From contig JAEXTI010000112.1 of NCBI GenBank assembly GCA_023406965.1, positions 1 through 14,349 of the forward strand: a stretch of 14,349 bases of DNA, written 5' to 3'. The notes beneath the pieces were generated by a model that saw only the letters and a list, made by a program, of their open reading frames with translations, searched no databases and was not told where the DNA came from. Source of the stretch: Chloroflexota bacterium (GTDB lineage: Bacteria > Chloroflexota > Anaerolineae > Anaerolineales > Anaerolineaceae). The translations under genes and the position numbers were made by a program. Of the stretch, positions 5,713-13,789 are shown piece after piece (position 1 is the stretch's first letter; each line of letters begins with the position of its first letter).

Positions 5713-5907
5713 CTCACGTATCGATATGGCGGACCTTTGCGCGAGCGCAATCGGGTCTGCCTGTTGTGTTTTTTGGACCGAATTGCGCGGCTGCGCCGAC
5801 AGCCGATGATGTGGGATGAATATGGACGAGAAGACTTTAGGTACCCTGGAATTTCCCAAGGTGCTGGAACGGCTGGCGAATTATGCCGCCTTCAGCGCCT
5901 CGGCTGA
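5686..5907 (+). CDS. Possible leader ORF overlapping the mutS2 start (doubtful)
   Basis: A 73-codon frame has GGAGG (5676-5680) five bases before its ATG, a better Shine-Dalgarno sequence than that of mutS2 itself. It is rich in Arg (MSKTGRAGALTYRYGG at the start) and stops at 5907, 92 nt inside mutS2 in another frame. I recognise no family. Inside mutS2 its codons follow from the mutS2 frame, so only the first ~43 codons could be specific. It may be a translated leader peptide affecting mutS2, or chance. Confidence 0.2.
   Translation: MSKTGRAGALTYRYGGPLRERNRVCLLCFLDRIARLRRQPMMWDEYGREDFRYPGISQGAGTAGELCRLQRLG
5732..5805 (+). promoter_or_regulatory. Mutually exclusive hairpins before mutS2 (candidate RNA switch)
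   Basis: The strand GCGCAA..GGTC (5745-5757) has two possible partners. Upstream, GACC (5732-5735) and TTGCG (5737-5741) form a nested hairpin with it, with loop CGAG. Downstream, GGACC-GA-ATTGCGC (5775-5788) forms a 7+5 bp stem with a 2x2 internal loop and a 16-nt U-rich loop. The partners are a direct repeat (GGACCTTTGCGCG, GGACCGAATTGCGCG). A third stem, CGGCTG (5788-5793) with CAGCCG (5800-5805), sits 10 nt before the mutS2 ATG. No classic U-tract terminator is seen, so control of translation start would be more likely than attenuation, if it is real. Confidence 0.4.
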
Positions 5908-8251
5908 GTTGGCGCGCGCCTTGCGCCCGGCCGAAACCCTAGAAGAAGCCCTCAAGCGGCAGCAAGTTACCAGTGAAGCGCGCCTGCTGCTGGATCTGAA
6001 CGTGGATGTGACCGTGGGGGGAGCTACCGACGTGCGCCAGTTGGCCGAACGAGCCGCCCGGCGGGGTACATTGGAACCTGCGGAGCTGATGGCGGTCAAG
6101 GATACGCTGACCTCGGCACGAAATTTGGCGCGTTACTTTGAGCGCTCGGGAGCCCAGTTCCCTGCGCTGGCCGAGATTGCCGAGGCTTTTCCGCCCCCGG
6201 TGGGGGTGATCGACGCGATTTCGCGGGCCATTTCGGAGCGCGGTGAAATTATGGACCAGGCCTCCGACAAGCTGGCCCGCGTCCGCCGCGAGATGAAGAT
6301 TTCCTACGACCGCTTGATGTCACGCTTGCAAAAGATGGTGGCCGACCCCAACGTGGTACCCATGCTGCAGGAAGCGCTCATTACTCAGCGCAGCGGCCGG
6401 TACGTGATCCCGCTGCGGGCCGAGTTCAAGGGTCGGGTGCGCTCCATTGTCCACGACCAGTCCTCTTCGGGAGCCACGCTGTTTGTCGAGCCGTTGGTGA
6501 TTGTGGATCTCAACAACGAGTGGCATGCCGCGCAACTGGCCGAGCGGGACGAAGAGCGGCGTATTTTGGCCGAACTTTCGGACCTGGTAGGGAATAATTA
6601 CGAGCGCATCAACCTGTTGGTACAGGCCCTGGCGCGTTTTGACATGGCGTTGAGCTGCGCCAAGTATGCCGACGACTTGCGCGCCAACGCGCCGATCATG
6701 AGCAAGTATCATTCTGTTCCTGCGGGCGTTCAACACCCCGGCAGCACGATTCGCCTGATGCGCGCGCGGCACCCGCTGCTGGACCCCAACAGCGTGGTGG
6801 CCATCGATGTGGAACTGGACGACACCACTTTTGGGGTGGTGATCACCGGCCCCAACACCGGCGGAAAGACAGTGACGCTTAAGACGGTTGGCCTGATGGT
6901 GTTGATGGCGCAATCGGGACTGCACATTCCGGCTCAATCGGGTTCGGAATTGAGCATTTTCCAGAATATCTACGCCGACATTGGCGACGAGCAGTCGATT
7001 GAGCAATCGTTGTCGACCTTCTCGGGACACATCAAGAACATCGTTCGGGTGCTGCGGCGAGCTGATGAGCACACGCTGGTGCTCTTTGACGAACTGGGCG
7101 CGGGCACCGATCCGCAGGAAGGAGCCGCCCTGGCGCGGGCCATTCTGGCGGATCTGGTCGAGCGGCGCATTCCGCACATGGTCGCGACGCACTACCCCGA
7201 GTTGAAGGTGTATGCCCACAACACAGCGGGAATTGTCAACGCCAGCATGGAGTTCGACCTGCGCACGCTGCGCCCCACCTACCATCTAACCATTGGCCTG
7301 CCGGGACGTTCCAACGCGCTGGCCATTGCCGAGCGTCTGGGCCTGCCCAAGAAAATCATCGAAGATGCGCGCTCCGAAATCAACCCGGATGAACTGCGCG
7401 CCGAGGATTTGTTGAACGAAATTCACCGGCAGCGCGACCTGACCCGCAAAGCGCGCCAGGAAGCCGAAAACGCCCAAAGCGACGCGAAAAAATTGAAGGC
7501 CGATTTAACTGTCCGCCTGGAAAAGATCGAGGATGAGCGCCGCGCGTTGTTGGAAAGGGCCCGCGCCGAAGCAGAAGAGGAAGCCGACGGTCTGCGGCGG
7601 GAAATGGAAGAGGTGCGGCGGGCGCTGGCCCGCGCGCGGCAACCCCTGGAAGCGCTGCGCCCGGTGCAGGAGCAGGTGGAGCAGATTGCCCAGACGGCCC
7701 AAAAGGCCGTGCAGCGGCGCGAGGAACCGGAGGTGGAAAAGCGCCCGCTGCGCTTGGGCGAGAAGGTGCGCGTGCGTTCCATCAAGATGGAAGGCGTGAT
7801 CACCGCGCTGGGCGAGAGCGACGTGGAAGTGCAGGTGGGCAATTTGCGTGTGCGCGCCCGGCTGGGCGACCTGCAGCGCCGCGGGGAAGAGACAGCGGAA
7901 GAAGTGAAGCAGCCTGTTGCCGGACGCACCACGCTTTCTAACGCGTCTGCCTCCAGTAAAAATTCTTCTGCGCCGGCCGCCGCTGAGCCGTTCTATCCTT
8001 CGCCTGGAATGGAGATCGATCTGCGCGGGCAGCGGGCAGAAGAAGGGCTGGAAGCCTTGGAGCGCTATCTCGAATCGGCTTACCTGGCCGGGCTGCCGTT
8101 TGTGCGCATTATCCACGGCAAGGGCACAGGCAAGCTGCGCCAGGTGATTCGTGAAGCGCTGCATGCTTCGCCGCATATCAAAACCTTCCAATCCGGCGAG
8201 GAACGGGAGGGCGGTGACGGCGTCACGGTGGCAAAATTGGCAGTTGATTAA
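5816..8251 (+). CDS. mutS2: MutS2 family ATPase/endonuclease
   Basis: Full-length MutS2 (811 aa; the family is usually ~780-800). MutS2 lacks the mismatch-recognition domain of MutS. Known roles are suppression of homologous recombination and, in some bacteria, rescue of collided ribosomes. Order of parts: N-terminal core and clamp helices (1-330), ATPase with Walker A GPNTGGKT (345-352), DIGDEQSIEQSLSTFSGH (388-405), Walker B LVLFDELGAGTDP (421-433) and THYPELK (458-464), a charged coiled coil (~515-640), a KOW-like basic segment (642-690), a Ser/Ala linker, and a C-terminal Smr domain (733-811) with IDLRG and HGKGTGKL, the nuclease motifs. The start may be 5816 or the ATG at 5822 (MNM...). 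GGGA lies at either a very short or a 5-nt distance, so the second ATG has the better spacing. Convergent with the AfsR-like gene. Confidence 0.97.
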   Translation: MNMDEKTLGTLEFPKVLERLANYAAFSASAELARALRPAETLEEALKRQQVTSEARLLLDLNVDVTVGGATDVRQLAERAARRGTLEPAELMAVKDTLTSARNLARYFERSGAQFPALAEIAEAFPPPVGVIDAISRAISERGEIMDQASDKLARVRREMKISYDRLMSRLQKMVADPNVVPMLQEALITQRSGRYVIPLRAEFKGRVRSIVHDQSSSGATLFVEPLVIVDLNNEWHAAQLAERDEERRILAELSDLVGNNYERINLLVQALARFDMALSCAKYADDLRANAPIMSKYHSVPAGVQHPGSTIRLMRARHPLLDPNSVVAIDVELDDTTFGVVITGPNTGGKTVTLKTVGLMVLMAQSGLHIPAQSGSELSIFQNIYADIGDEQSIEQSLSTFSGHIKNIVRVLRRADEHTLVLFDELGAGTDPQEGAALARAILADLVERRIPHMVATHYPELKVYAHNTAGIVNASMEFDLRTLRPTYHLTIGLPGRSNALAIAERLGLPKKIIEDARSEINPDELRAEDLLNEIHRQRDLTRKARQEAENAQSDAKKLKADLTVRLEKIEDERRALLERARAEAEEEADGLRREMEEVRRALARARQPLEALRPVQEQVEQIAQTAQKAVQRREEPEVEKRPLRLGEKVRVRSIKMEGVITALGESDVEVQVGNLRVRARLGDLQRRGEETAEEVKQPVAGRTTLSNASASSKNSSAPAAAEPFYPSPGMEIDLRGQRAEEGLEALERYLESAYLAGLPFVRIIHGKGTGKLRQVIREALHASPHIKTFQSGEEREGGDGVTVAKLAVD

Positions 8252-8288
8252 AATCTAGGAAATATTCAAGGGGTAAAGAAAGCACCCG

Positions 8289-8337
8289 AATTTAAGGTAT
8301 TTGCGGGGTGCATAGCACCCCGCAAATACCTTAAATT
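8289..8337. repeat. Perfect 23-bp inverted repeat with 3-nt loop
   Basis: Arms 8289-8311 and 8315-8337 are exact complements around ATA, beginning AATTTAAGGTATTTGC and closing with GGGGTGC/GCACCCC. It lies 37 bp past the mutS2 stop, between two convergent genes. As RNA it could stop transcription from both sides, but no T-tract follows on either strand. The absence of a single mismatch in 23 bp is unusual for a terminator stem and suggests selection on the DNA palindrome or a recent origin. Confidence 0.9.
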
Positions 8338-8361
8338 AGAGCCTCTTCCATCTCCGGCTGA

Positions 8362-8439
8362 GTCTTTGCGCAATAAATTAGAAAGCCCATCGCGTAAGTC
8401 CCCCAAACACGATCGGCCTTCTAATGTATTGCGCAAGAC
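8362..8439. repeat. Imperfect inverted repeat, arms of ~30 nt
   Basis: Arm 8362-8392 pairs with 8410-8439 around a 17-nt loop (8393-8409). About 27 positions pair, with one bulged T and three mismatches. Each arm carries TTGCGCAA (8366-8373, 8429-8436) next to a TTCTAAT element, so the structure can also be read as two inverted copies of one ~26-bp site. TAAATTAGA occurs here (8374-8382) and at the edge of the preceding palindrome (8332-8340). No transposase, attC core or REP-type tetranucleotide is seen. It may be a hairpin RNA, a MITE-like remnant or a protein-binding site. Confidence 0.7.
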
Positions 8440-8503
8440 CCCTGTCGCTTGCGCCCATATTTTATATTCTAAAACCAGTATAAATTGTGAGCGTTGACAA
8501 ATC

Positions 8504-8529
8504 GTTGCCACTTACAAACATTTGGCAAC
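8504..8529 (-). terminator. Weak hairpin after the AfsR-like gene
   Basis: Directly after the stop codon on the minus strand, GTTGCCA (8529-8523) pairs with TGGCAAC (8510-8504) across a 12-nt loop. No T-run follows, so it is a possible, unproved terminator or 3'-end protecting hairpin. Confidence 0.3.
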
Positions 8530-11500
8530 TTAAGGTATGAAATTCTTGCAAACCTGCTCGAATAACGGCTGCAAAATCGGCGAGCGGACGTGGCAGGCAA
8601 TTTGATCGAATAATTCCTGGATACGAGCCAGAGCAGATTCTGCTGCGTGACCCGTTTGCTTTTCTGCTTCGACAACGATCTTCCAGGCCCGTAATTCCAT
8701 CCAGGGGTTTTGCAATTCGCGGTAGATTTGAGCGGCAGCCAGGGCTTTTTGACGTGCTTCGTCGGCGCGACCAGAGCGTAGTACGCTGCGAGCGATCTGC
8801 CAGTAAGAAATCCCACGAATGGGTATCAGACCGGCGCCGGTAGCTTGCGTCGCATTTTCTTCCGCCAGCCGGATCGCGGCTTCGTCGTTGCCGCGAAAGT
8901 ATAAAAGGTGAACTTTGCCTGTCACGAAAGAGGATCGAAAAAGACGCATGCCGGAGAACTCAATGAAGTCTGTGGCCTCTTGTATAACAGCCTCTGCTTC
9001 TTGAAAACGGCCTTTTGCAGCCAGGATGCTTGCAATTCGCGGGGCAATTTCGGCAGTTTGGTATCCGGGTTGGGCGATGGTCAATCCGGTTGAATAAAGC
9101 TGAAGGGCTGCTTCAGGGTTTTCTAAGGTTGCCTGAATATCACCCAGAATGCGATATGCCTGACAGGCAATGCGAGACAGGTCGGATTTCTGGGCAATTT
9201 CTAAGGCCAGTTGAGCGTGAGCCTGAGCATCATCCATCAAGCCCAGAGAGTGTTCTACCTGGGCCTGGTTAACCAGGAAGGTGCTGGTTATGCGTGCGTT
9301 GCGGAGGGGCTCGCCGATTTTCATTCCGTCGATAGATTGGATCAGGGCAACCTGGTCTGCGCCAATGAGGTGGTTGGCATAACTGAGAACCACCAGGGCG
9401 CGAGCCATATTGGGTTGATCAAGAAGGGCACGGCTACGCTCGAAAAGCGCTTCAACCAGTGATACGGCTTCCAGAGGGCGACCGGAAAAAATGAGGGCTG
9501 CCGCCAGGCGGTAATCCAGGTTGGATAACAGAGTGTCACTGTAGGGGAACGGTTGCGCTACCATGATCTCGCGGGCGCGTTGCATCTTCTCAACGGCTTC
9601 CGCGTAGCGGTTCGCAATGATCAAGAAACCTCCCAGGCGGTAGGCCCACAGCGCATCCATTTCTGGACGGTTTAACTCGCCCAGGAATACCGTGGCTTCA
9701 TCCAGGTGGCGCATACCTTCCTCGGCCTGGTCGAGTAAATCGTTGACGGTGGTGTATCCCAGGTGAGCGGCGGCGATGAGCAGCTTGCTGCCCCGCGCTA
9801 GACCGGTTTTCATGAGATTGTCAAAGATGCGGGCAGCCAGAGAAGCGTTCGCCATGTCAAAGGCCAAACTGCCCCACAACATGTACATAGGGTAGATGTC
9901 CTCATCCGAGATGGCGGTCGAATATTTATCAATGACTTGCTCGCCGCGCTGGTAAGCCGCGTTTGCTTCTGCGTTGGAATATAACTGGCGAGCATGTTGG
10001 GCAGCCTGGAACCAGTAATGGAAGGCTTTTTGCGCCTCGCCGGCTTGCTCGAAATGATCGGCCAAAACTGCCGCCGGAACATTGGGCTGCGCTTCTAGCA
10101 CCTGGGCGACCCGCAAATGGGACATCTGCCGCCGGGCCAGGCCCAATTCCATCAGCACCAGTTCGCGGATTTTCTCGTGAATAAAGCTGTAGCCCCCATT
10201 GGGCGGAATTTGTGGGTCTGCTTCCAGTAGATGGGCGCGTTCTAGCTCTTCGACGGCATCTACAAGTTGCTCGAGCGAGCCGTTGGCTGTGCTTTGCAAG
10301 AGCGCCAGAGACATCTGACTGCCGATGACCGCCGCCAGATGCAACACCTGGCGGGCATTGTCTGAAAGCAGGTGGGTTCGCTCGCGGAGCAGCGCCTGGA
10401 TGCTCCCGGCAATAGGCAAATGCTCGGCGGCTTCAATTTGTTCGGCGCGCATGTTGTATTCCAGAAGCGTGCGCAGTGTTTCAAGCAGGAAGAAGGGATT
10501 TCCGCCCGTTTCCTGGCTTAATCGCTGCGTAAGGTTTGGAGACGGGCTGAATCCCAGAACGTAGCGAACAACTTCAATGATTGCGTCCGAATCGAGCCGA
10601 TTGAGATGAATTTGGACAGGGGCTGGGGATTGGGGAAGATAGGAAGTGAAAGCGCTGATCTCTGGGTTGGGTTCTTCGATTCGCGCGGCAAGGATGAGGG
10701 TGGCTTGAGGGCCAAAGAATCGCCGCTGCATCAAGTAAGTCAGCGCCTCGAGGGTGGTTTTGTCACACCACTGAGCATCGTCTAAAACAATTAACAGCCG
10801 CTGCTGTTTGCGCATGAGGAGCAGGAGCTGGTGCAATGCGTCGAAGAGGAGCGGGCGCGATAATGCCACCGGCGAGGTGGGAAGCTGCACGCTCAGAGAT
10901 TGAGCCAGTTCGGGGAGCATGAGCGCCAGCGCCGACTGGTGACTGCGCGATAATTCTCGCCACTCGGCTGCGGTGACATCTCGGCGGAGCATATCCATGA
11001 GCGGCTGGAAGGGCAACTGGCCTTCGAGGGGGCGCGAAGCGGCAACCAGGAGACGCGGGGCGGGATCCAGTGTGGGGATCAGTTCTTGAATCAAGCGAGT
11101 CTTGCCGCTGCCGGCCTCGCCAAAGATCAACAGCGGGGCGCTGCGCTGCCAGGCGGTCTGCGCTTGCTTCAGTTCAACGGCCCGGCCGGTCATGGGCACG
11201 CGCACAGAGTGGCGCCCCGGCCAGCGCGTGTCGGGGTTGTCCGGAGCCAGCGCTGCGCGTTCTCTCACGTGCAGGGCCAGATCCTCGAGCGCCGGTGTTA
11301 GCTCGAACATCCCATCTTCGGAGAATCTTTCGATGTGTTGGATGTGGCTGAGTGCTTCGCTCCAGCGGTTTTGTCGCTCCAGTAGGCCAATCAGGCGGGC
11401 ATGCAGCGCATCGTTGTAAGGGTCGCATTCTAGAGCCTTTTTTAGCCAATCGGAGGCCGCGGAGAAGTTGCCCAGAACGGTGTCGTTTTCAGCCAACCGT

Positions 11501-12027
11501 TCCAGCAGGCGCAAGTATTGCGCCTCCATGTGCTGGCGGGTTGACCGCAACCAGGTCTCCAAACCCTCCGATTCAGGCAGGTCTACCCCTTCCATGAAGT
11601 GCGGTGAGCGCCACAAATGAACGGCTTTGGTCATCTTGTTGCGCAAGCTTTCCATGAGGGGCGCGGAGGGGAGTAACTGCACCAGTAAGCGCTCAGACTC
11701 TTCGGCCAGGGTCTGGAAGTGACGCGCATCAATCTCGAATCCATCAACTCGCAGTGAGACCACGTCCCGGTCGGCATCCAGCAAGTCTTCGACGGGCAGT
11801 TCATTGCGTATGCGAGCCAGCGTCTCACGCAGGCGGGAACGGCCGGCGGTATCGGATGAAGCATCTTCCCACAACAGGCTGATCAGGATGGATCGCGGTA
11901 CCGGTTGTCGTTGCAGGGCGAGATAATATAGCAGCGCGCGATGGATGCGGCGCGACATCTTCAGCGGCGCATCGGCGTAGGTGATGGAGGGGGGACCTAG
12001 GAGCAGGATGCGGACCGGTTCGGACAT
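8530..12027 (-). CDS. AfsR/MalT-like STAND transcriptional regulator (winged helix-BTAD-ATPase-TPR)
   Basis: A very large (1165 aa) signal-integrating regulator. An OmpR-type winged helix comes first (~1-97; RALLYYLALQRQPVPRSILI and LRETLARIRNEL are typical of the SARP/BTAD class). The all-helical BTAD domain follows (~100-255), then an AAA_16/STAND NTPase at ~275-560 with Walker A GEAGSGKT (303-310) and Walker B LLIVLDDAQW (411-420), and a long C-terminal TPR-like superhelix (~640-1150) with repeated A/L/Y patterns (e.g. HYWFQAAQHARQLYSNAEAN). In the family, ligand or partner binding to the TPR arm and ATP exchange drive assembly and DNA or polymerase contact. The signal and target genes here are unknown. 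The start at 12027 is nine bases after the recN stop, with no clear Shine-Dalgarno sequence, which points to translation coupled to recN. No LuxR HTH at the C-terminus, unlike MalT. Confidence 0.93.
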   Translation of the reverse strand: MSEPVRILLLGPPSITYADAPLKMSRRIHRALLYYLALQRQPVPRSILISLLWEDASSDTAGRSRLRETLARIRNELPVEDLLDADRDVVSLRVDGFEIDARHFQTLAEESERLLVQLLPSAPLMESLRNKMTKAVHLWRSPHFMEGVDLPESEGLETWLRSTRQHMEAQYLRLLERLAENDTVLGNFSAASDWLKKALECDPYNDALHARLIGLLERQNRWSEALSHIQHIERFSEDGMFELTPALEDLALHVRERAALAPDNPDTRWPGRHSVRVPMTGRAVELKQAQTAWQRSAPLLIFGEAGSGKTRLIQELIPTLDPAPRLLVAASRPLEGQLPFQPLMDMLRRDVTAAEWRELSRSHQSALALMLPELAQSLSVQLPTSPVALSRPLLFDALHQLLLLMRKQQRLLIVLDDAQWCDKTTLEALTYLMQRRFFGPQATLILAARIEEPNPEISAFTSYLPQSPAPVQIHLNRLDSDAIIEVVRYVLGFSPSPNLTQRLSQETGGNPFFLLETLRTLLEYNMRAEQIEAAEHLPIAGSIQALLRERTHLLSDNARQVLHLAAVIGSQMSLALLQSTANGSLEQLVDAVEELERAHLLEADPQIPPNGGYSFIHEKIRELVLMELGLARRQMSHLRVAQVLEAQPNVPAAVLADHFEQAGEAQKAFHYWFQAAQHARQLYSNAEANAAYQRGEQVIDKYSTAISDEDIYPMYMLWGSLAFDMANASLAARIFDNLMKTGLARGSKLLIAAAHLGYTTVNDLLDQAEEGMRHLDEATVFLGELNRPEMDALWAYRLGGFLIIANRYAEAVEKMQRAREIMVAQPFPYSDTLLSNLDYRLAAALIFSGRPLEAVSLVEALFERSRALLDQPNMARALVVLSYANHLIGADQVALIQSIDGMKIGEPLRNARITSTFLVNQAQVEHSLGLMDDAQAHAQLALEIAQKSDLSRIACQAYRILGDIQATLENPEAALQLYSTGLTIAQPGYQTAEIAPRIASILAAKGRFQEAEAVIQEATDFIEFSGMRLFRSSFVTGKVHLLYFRGNDEAAIRLAEENATQATGAGLIPIRGISYWQIARSVLRSGRADEARQKALAAAQIYRELQNPWMELRAWKIVVEAEKQTGHAAESALARIQELFDQIACHVRSPILQPLFEQVCKNFIP

Positions 12028-12036
12028 ATCTGGCGG

Positions 12037-13782
12037 CTACCCGGTGGATTGGTTGAGTTGGGAAGCCCGCTTGCGCGCAGCGGAAAGCGTCTCACGGGCG
12101 GCGGTGCGGTTGGCTTCGCTCAAGCTGCCCATCATCTGTGCCAATTCTTCCAGACGTTGGTTGTCGTTCAGTAAACAAACCTGGGTAGAGGTGCGGCCAT
12201 CTTGCACTTCTTTGCGCACGCTGTAGTGCTGGTCGCCAAAGGCAGCCAGTTGGGGCAGGTGCGTGACGCACAGCACCTCGTGGCGGCGGCCCAACTGCCA
12301 CAGCTTCTCGCCCACCACCACGCCCACGCGCCCGCCAATGCCCTGGTCAATTTCGTCGAAAATCAGGGTAGGCACGAAATCGGCCTGGGTGAGCACGTTT
12401 TTGAGGGCCAGCATCAGGCGCGAGGTTTCGCCGCCTGATGCGATTTTCACCAGGGGTTTCAAGCCTTCACCGGGGTTGGGTGCGATGAGAAATTCAACGC
12501 GATCAAAGCCGGTGGCATCAAACGCAACCCGCTGCCCGTCTTCCAGGGGCAGGCCGCGCGGGTCCGGTTCGGTTGCAAAATTCACCGAGAAGCGCGCCCC
12601 GGCCATACTCAGGTCGTTCAACTCGCCTTCCACGCCTTTTTCCAGCTTTTCCGCAGCCTTGTGGCGAATGCGTGAGAGGGCCGAGGCCAGGCGGGCGGTT
12701 TCTTTCAGGGCGGCCTGCTCGCTGGTTTCCAGTTCCGCAATGCGCTCGGTGGCGTGGGCAATGGCTTCCAGGTCCTGGCGGGCTTTCTCGGCAAAGGCCA
12801 GGGCGCTTTCTACGCTGCCGCCGTATTTGCGCTGGATGCGGTGGATCAGGTCCAGGCGTTCTTCGGCCTGCTCGAGGCGGCGGGGGTTGAACTCGATGCT
12901 TTCGAGATAGTTGCGCAGCTCCAGGGCCAGGTCGGTGCTCAACTCGGCCAGGGTGCGGGCCTGTTCGGCCAGCGTCTTGCGGCTGGCGTCGATGCGTTCG
13001 ACGCCCGAGAGGTGCTGAGAAATTTGCCCCAACAGGTCGGTGGCGGCTGGGGCTTCCACGCCGCCCTCGTCCAGCAGGTTGAGGGCTTGCTGGGCCAGGG
13101 TAGCCAGGTTCTCGGCGTTGGCCAGCCGGTCGCGCTCCTGGCGCAACTCGGTTTCTTCGCCGGGTTTGAGTGCCGCCGAGTCGATTTCATCCAACTGGTA
13201 GCCGAGCAGGTCGGTGCGGCGGCCGGCATCTTGCTCGGCCTGGCGCAGTTCGGACAGTTCGCGGCGCACGTCCAGCAGGCGCTGGTAGGCGGAACGGTAG
13301 GCTTCCTGGGCTTCCTGGGCGGCGGCGTAACGGTCCAGCAGGTTGAGGTGCTGGCGCACGGTGAGCAGCGAGAGGTGCTCCGACTGCCCGTGAATATCCA
13401 CCAGGTAGCTGCCCAATTCGCGGGCCAGGCTCAGGCTGGTGGTGCGCCCGTTGACACGAGCCGTGCTGCGCCCTTCTTTGCGGATCTCGCGGCTGAGGGT
13501 CAGATAATCGGGGTCGTCGAGCAGATCTTCGCGCTCGAGAATCTCGTGGATGGCGGGTTTGCTTTCAGCCGGCAGGCGGAAGGTGGCTTCTACCAGGGCA
13601 CGCTCGGCGCCGCTGCGCACAAAGGTCGCATCGGCTTTTCCGCCCACTACCGCGGTGATGGCATCCAGGATGATGGATTTGCCTGCACCGGTTTCGCCGG
13701 TGAAGGCTGCCAGCCCGGGTTGCAGACTCAGCTCGAGGCGTTGGATGATGGCAAAATTCTCAATTCGCAGATCGGTCAGCAT
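12037..13782 (-). CDS. recN: DNA repair protein RecN
   Basis: RecN is an SMC-like ATPase that acts early in double-strand break repair, holding DNA ends or sister chromatids. The 581 residues are the usual length (~550-580). N-terminus MLTDLRIENFAIIQRLEL with Walker A GETGAGKS (29-36), VDIHGQSEHLSLL (128-140), two coiled-coil arms (~155-235 and ~265-385) around a short hinge, then signature KIASGGETSRLMLAL (446-460), Walker B TLIFDEIDQGIGG (472-484) and the H-loop VTHLPQLAAFGDQHY (506-520). The start at 13782 has GGTGA at 7-nt spacing, overlapping the upstream stop codon, so translation is probably coupled. It is the middle gene of a three-gene operon. No LexA/SOS box could be assigned because the operon promoter lies at or beyond the window edge. 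Confidence 0.97.
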   Translation of the reverse strand: MLTDLRIENFAIIQRLELSLQPGLAAFTGETGAGKSIILDAITAVVGGKADATFVRSGAERALVEATFRLPAESKPAIHEILEREDLLDDPDYLTLSREIRKEGRSTARVNGRTTSLSLARELGSYLVDIHGQSEHLSLLTVRQHLNLLDRYAAAQEAQEAYRSAYQRLLDVRRELSELRQAEQDAGRRTDLLGYQLDEIDSAALKPGEETELRQERDRLANAENLATLAQQALNLLDEGGVEAPAATDLLGQISQHLSGVERIDASRKTLAEQARTLAELSTDLALELRNYLESIEFNPRRLEQAEERLDLIHRIQRKYGGSVESALAFAEKARQDLEAIAHATERIAELETSEQAALKETARLASALSRIRHKAAEKLEKGVEGELNDLSMAGARFSVNFATEPDPRGLPLEDGQRVAFDATGFDRVEFLIAPNPGEGLKPLVKIASGGETSRLMLALKNVLTQADFVPTLIFDEIDQGIGGRVGVVVGEKLWQLGRRHEVLCVTHLPQLAAFGDQHYSVRKEVQDGRTSTQVCLLNDNQRLEELAQMMGSLSEANRTAARETLSAARKRASQLNQSTG

Positions 13783-13789
13783 AGGCGAG

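Larger units (their letters stand above)
5461..5815. other. 355-bp divergent intergenic region, zinc-ribbon gene / mutS2
   Basis: The left part holds the Shine-Dalgarno sequence and -10 of the zinc-ribbon gene. The middle (5530-5640) is unremarkable and pyrimidine-rich. The right part, from the TATAAT at 5642, is the presumed mutS2 transcript leader with several inverted repeats and a small overlapping frame, described separately. Confidence 0.6.

Noticed and set aside
5654..5815. tRNA or known riboswitch
   Set aside because: No T-loop GGTTCRA element, no acceptor/anticodon layout and no consensus of common riboswitches (e.g. TPP, cobalamin, SAM) was recognised by eye.
6320..7285. 321-aa open frame on the minus strand
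   Set aside because: Antisense shadow of the mutS2 core and ATPase region, with biased composition and no domain.
8362..8439. Integron attC site
   Set aside because: Size and fold are similar, but the required RYYYAAC/GTTRRRY core sites are absent at the ends and no integrase or cassette gene is present.
8289..8439. CRISPR array or insertion sequence ends
   Set aside because: There are only two unlike hairpins with no regularly spaced repeats, no cas genes, no transposase and no clear target duplication.
8266..8511. 81-aa minus-strand frame between mutS2 and the AfsR-like gene
   Set aside because: It spans both palindromes, so its sequence is dictated by them; no Shine-Dalgarno sequence and no recognisable motif.
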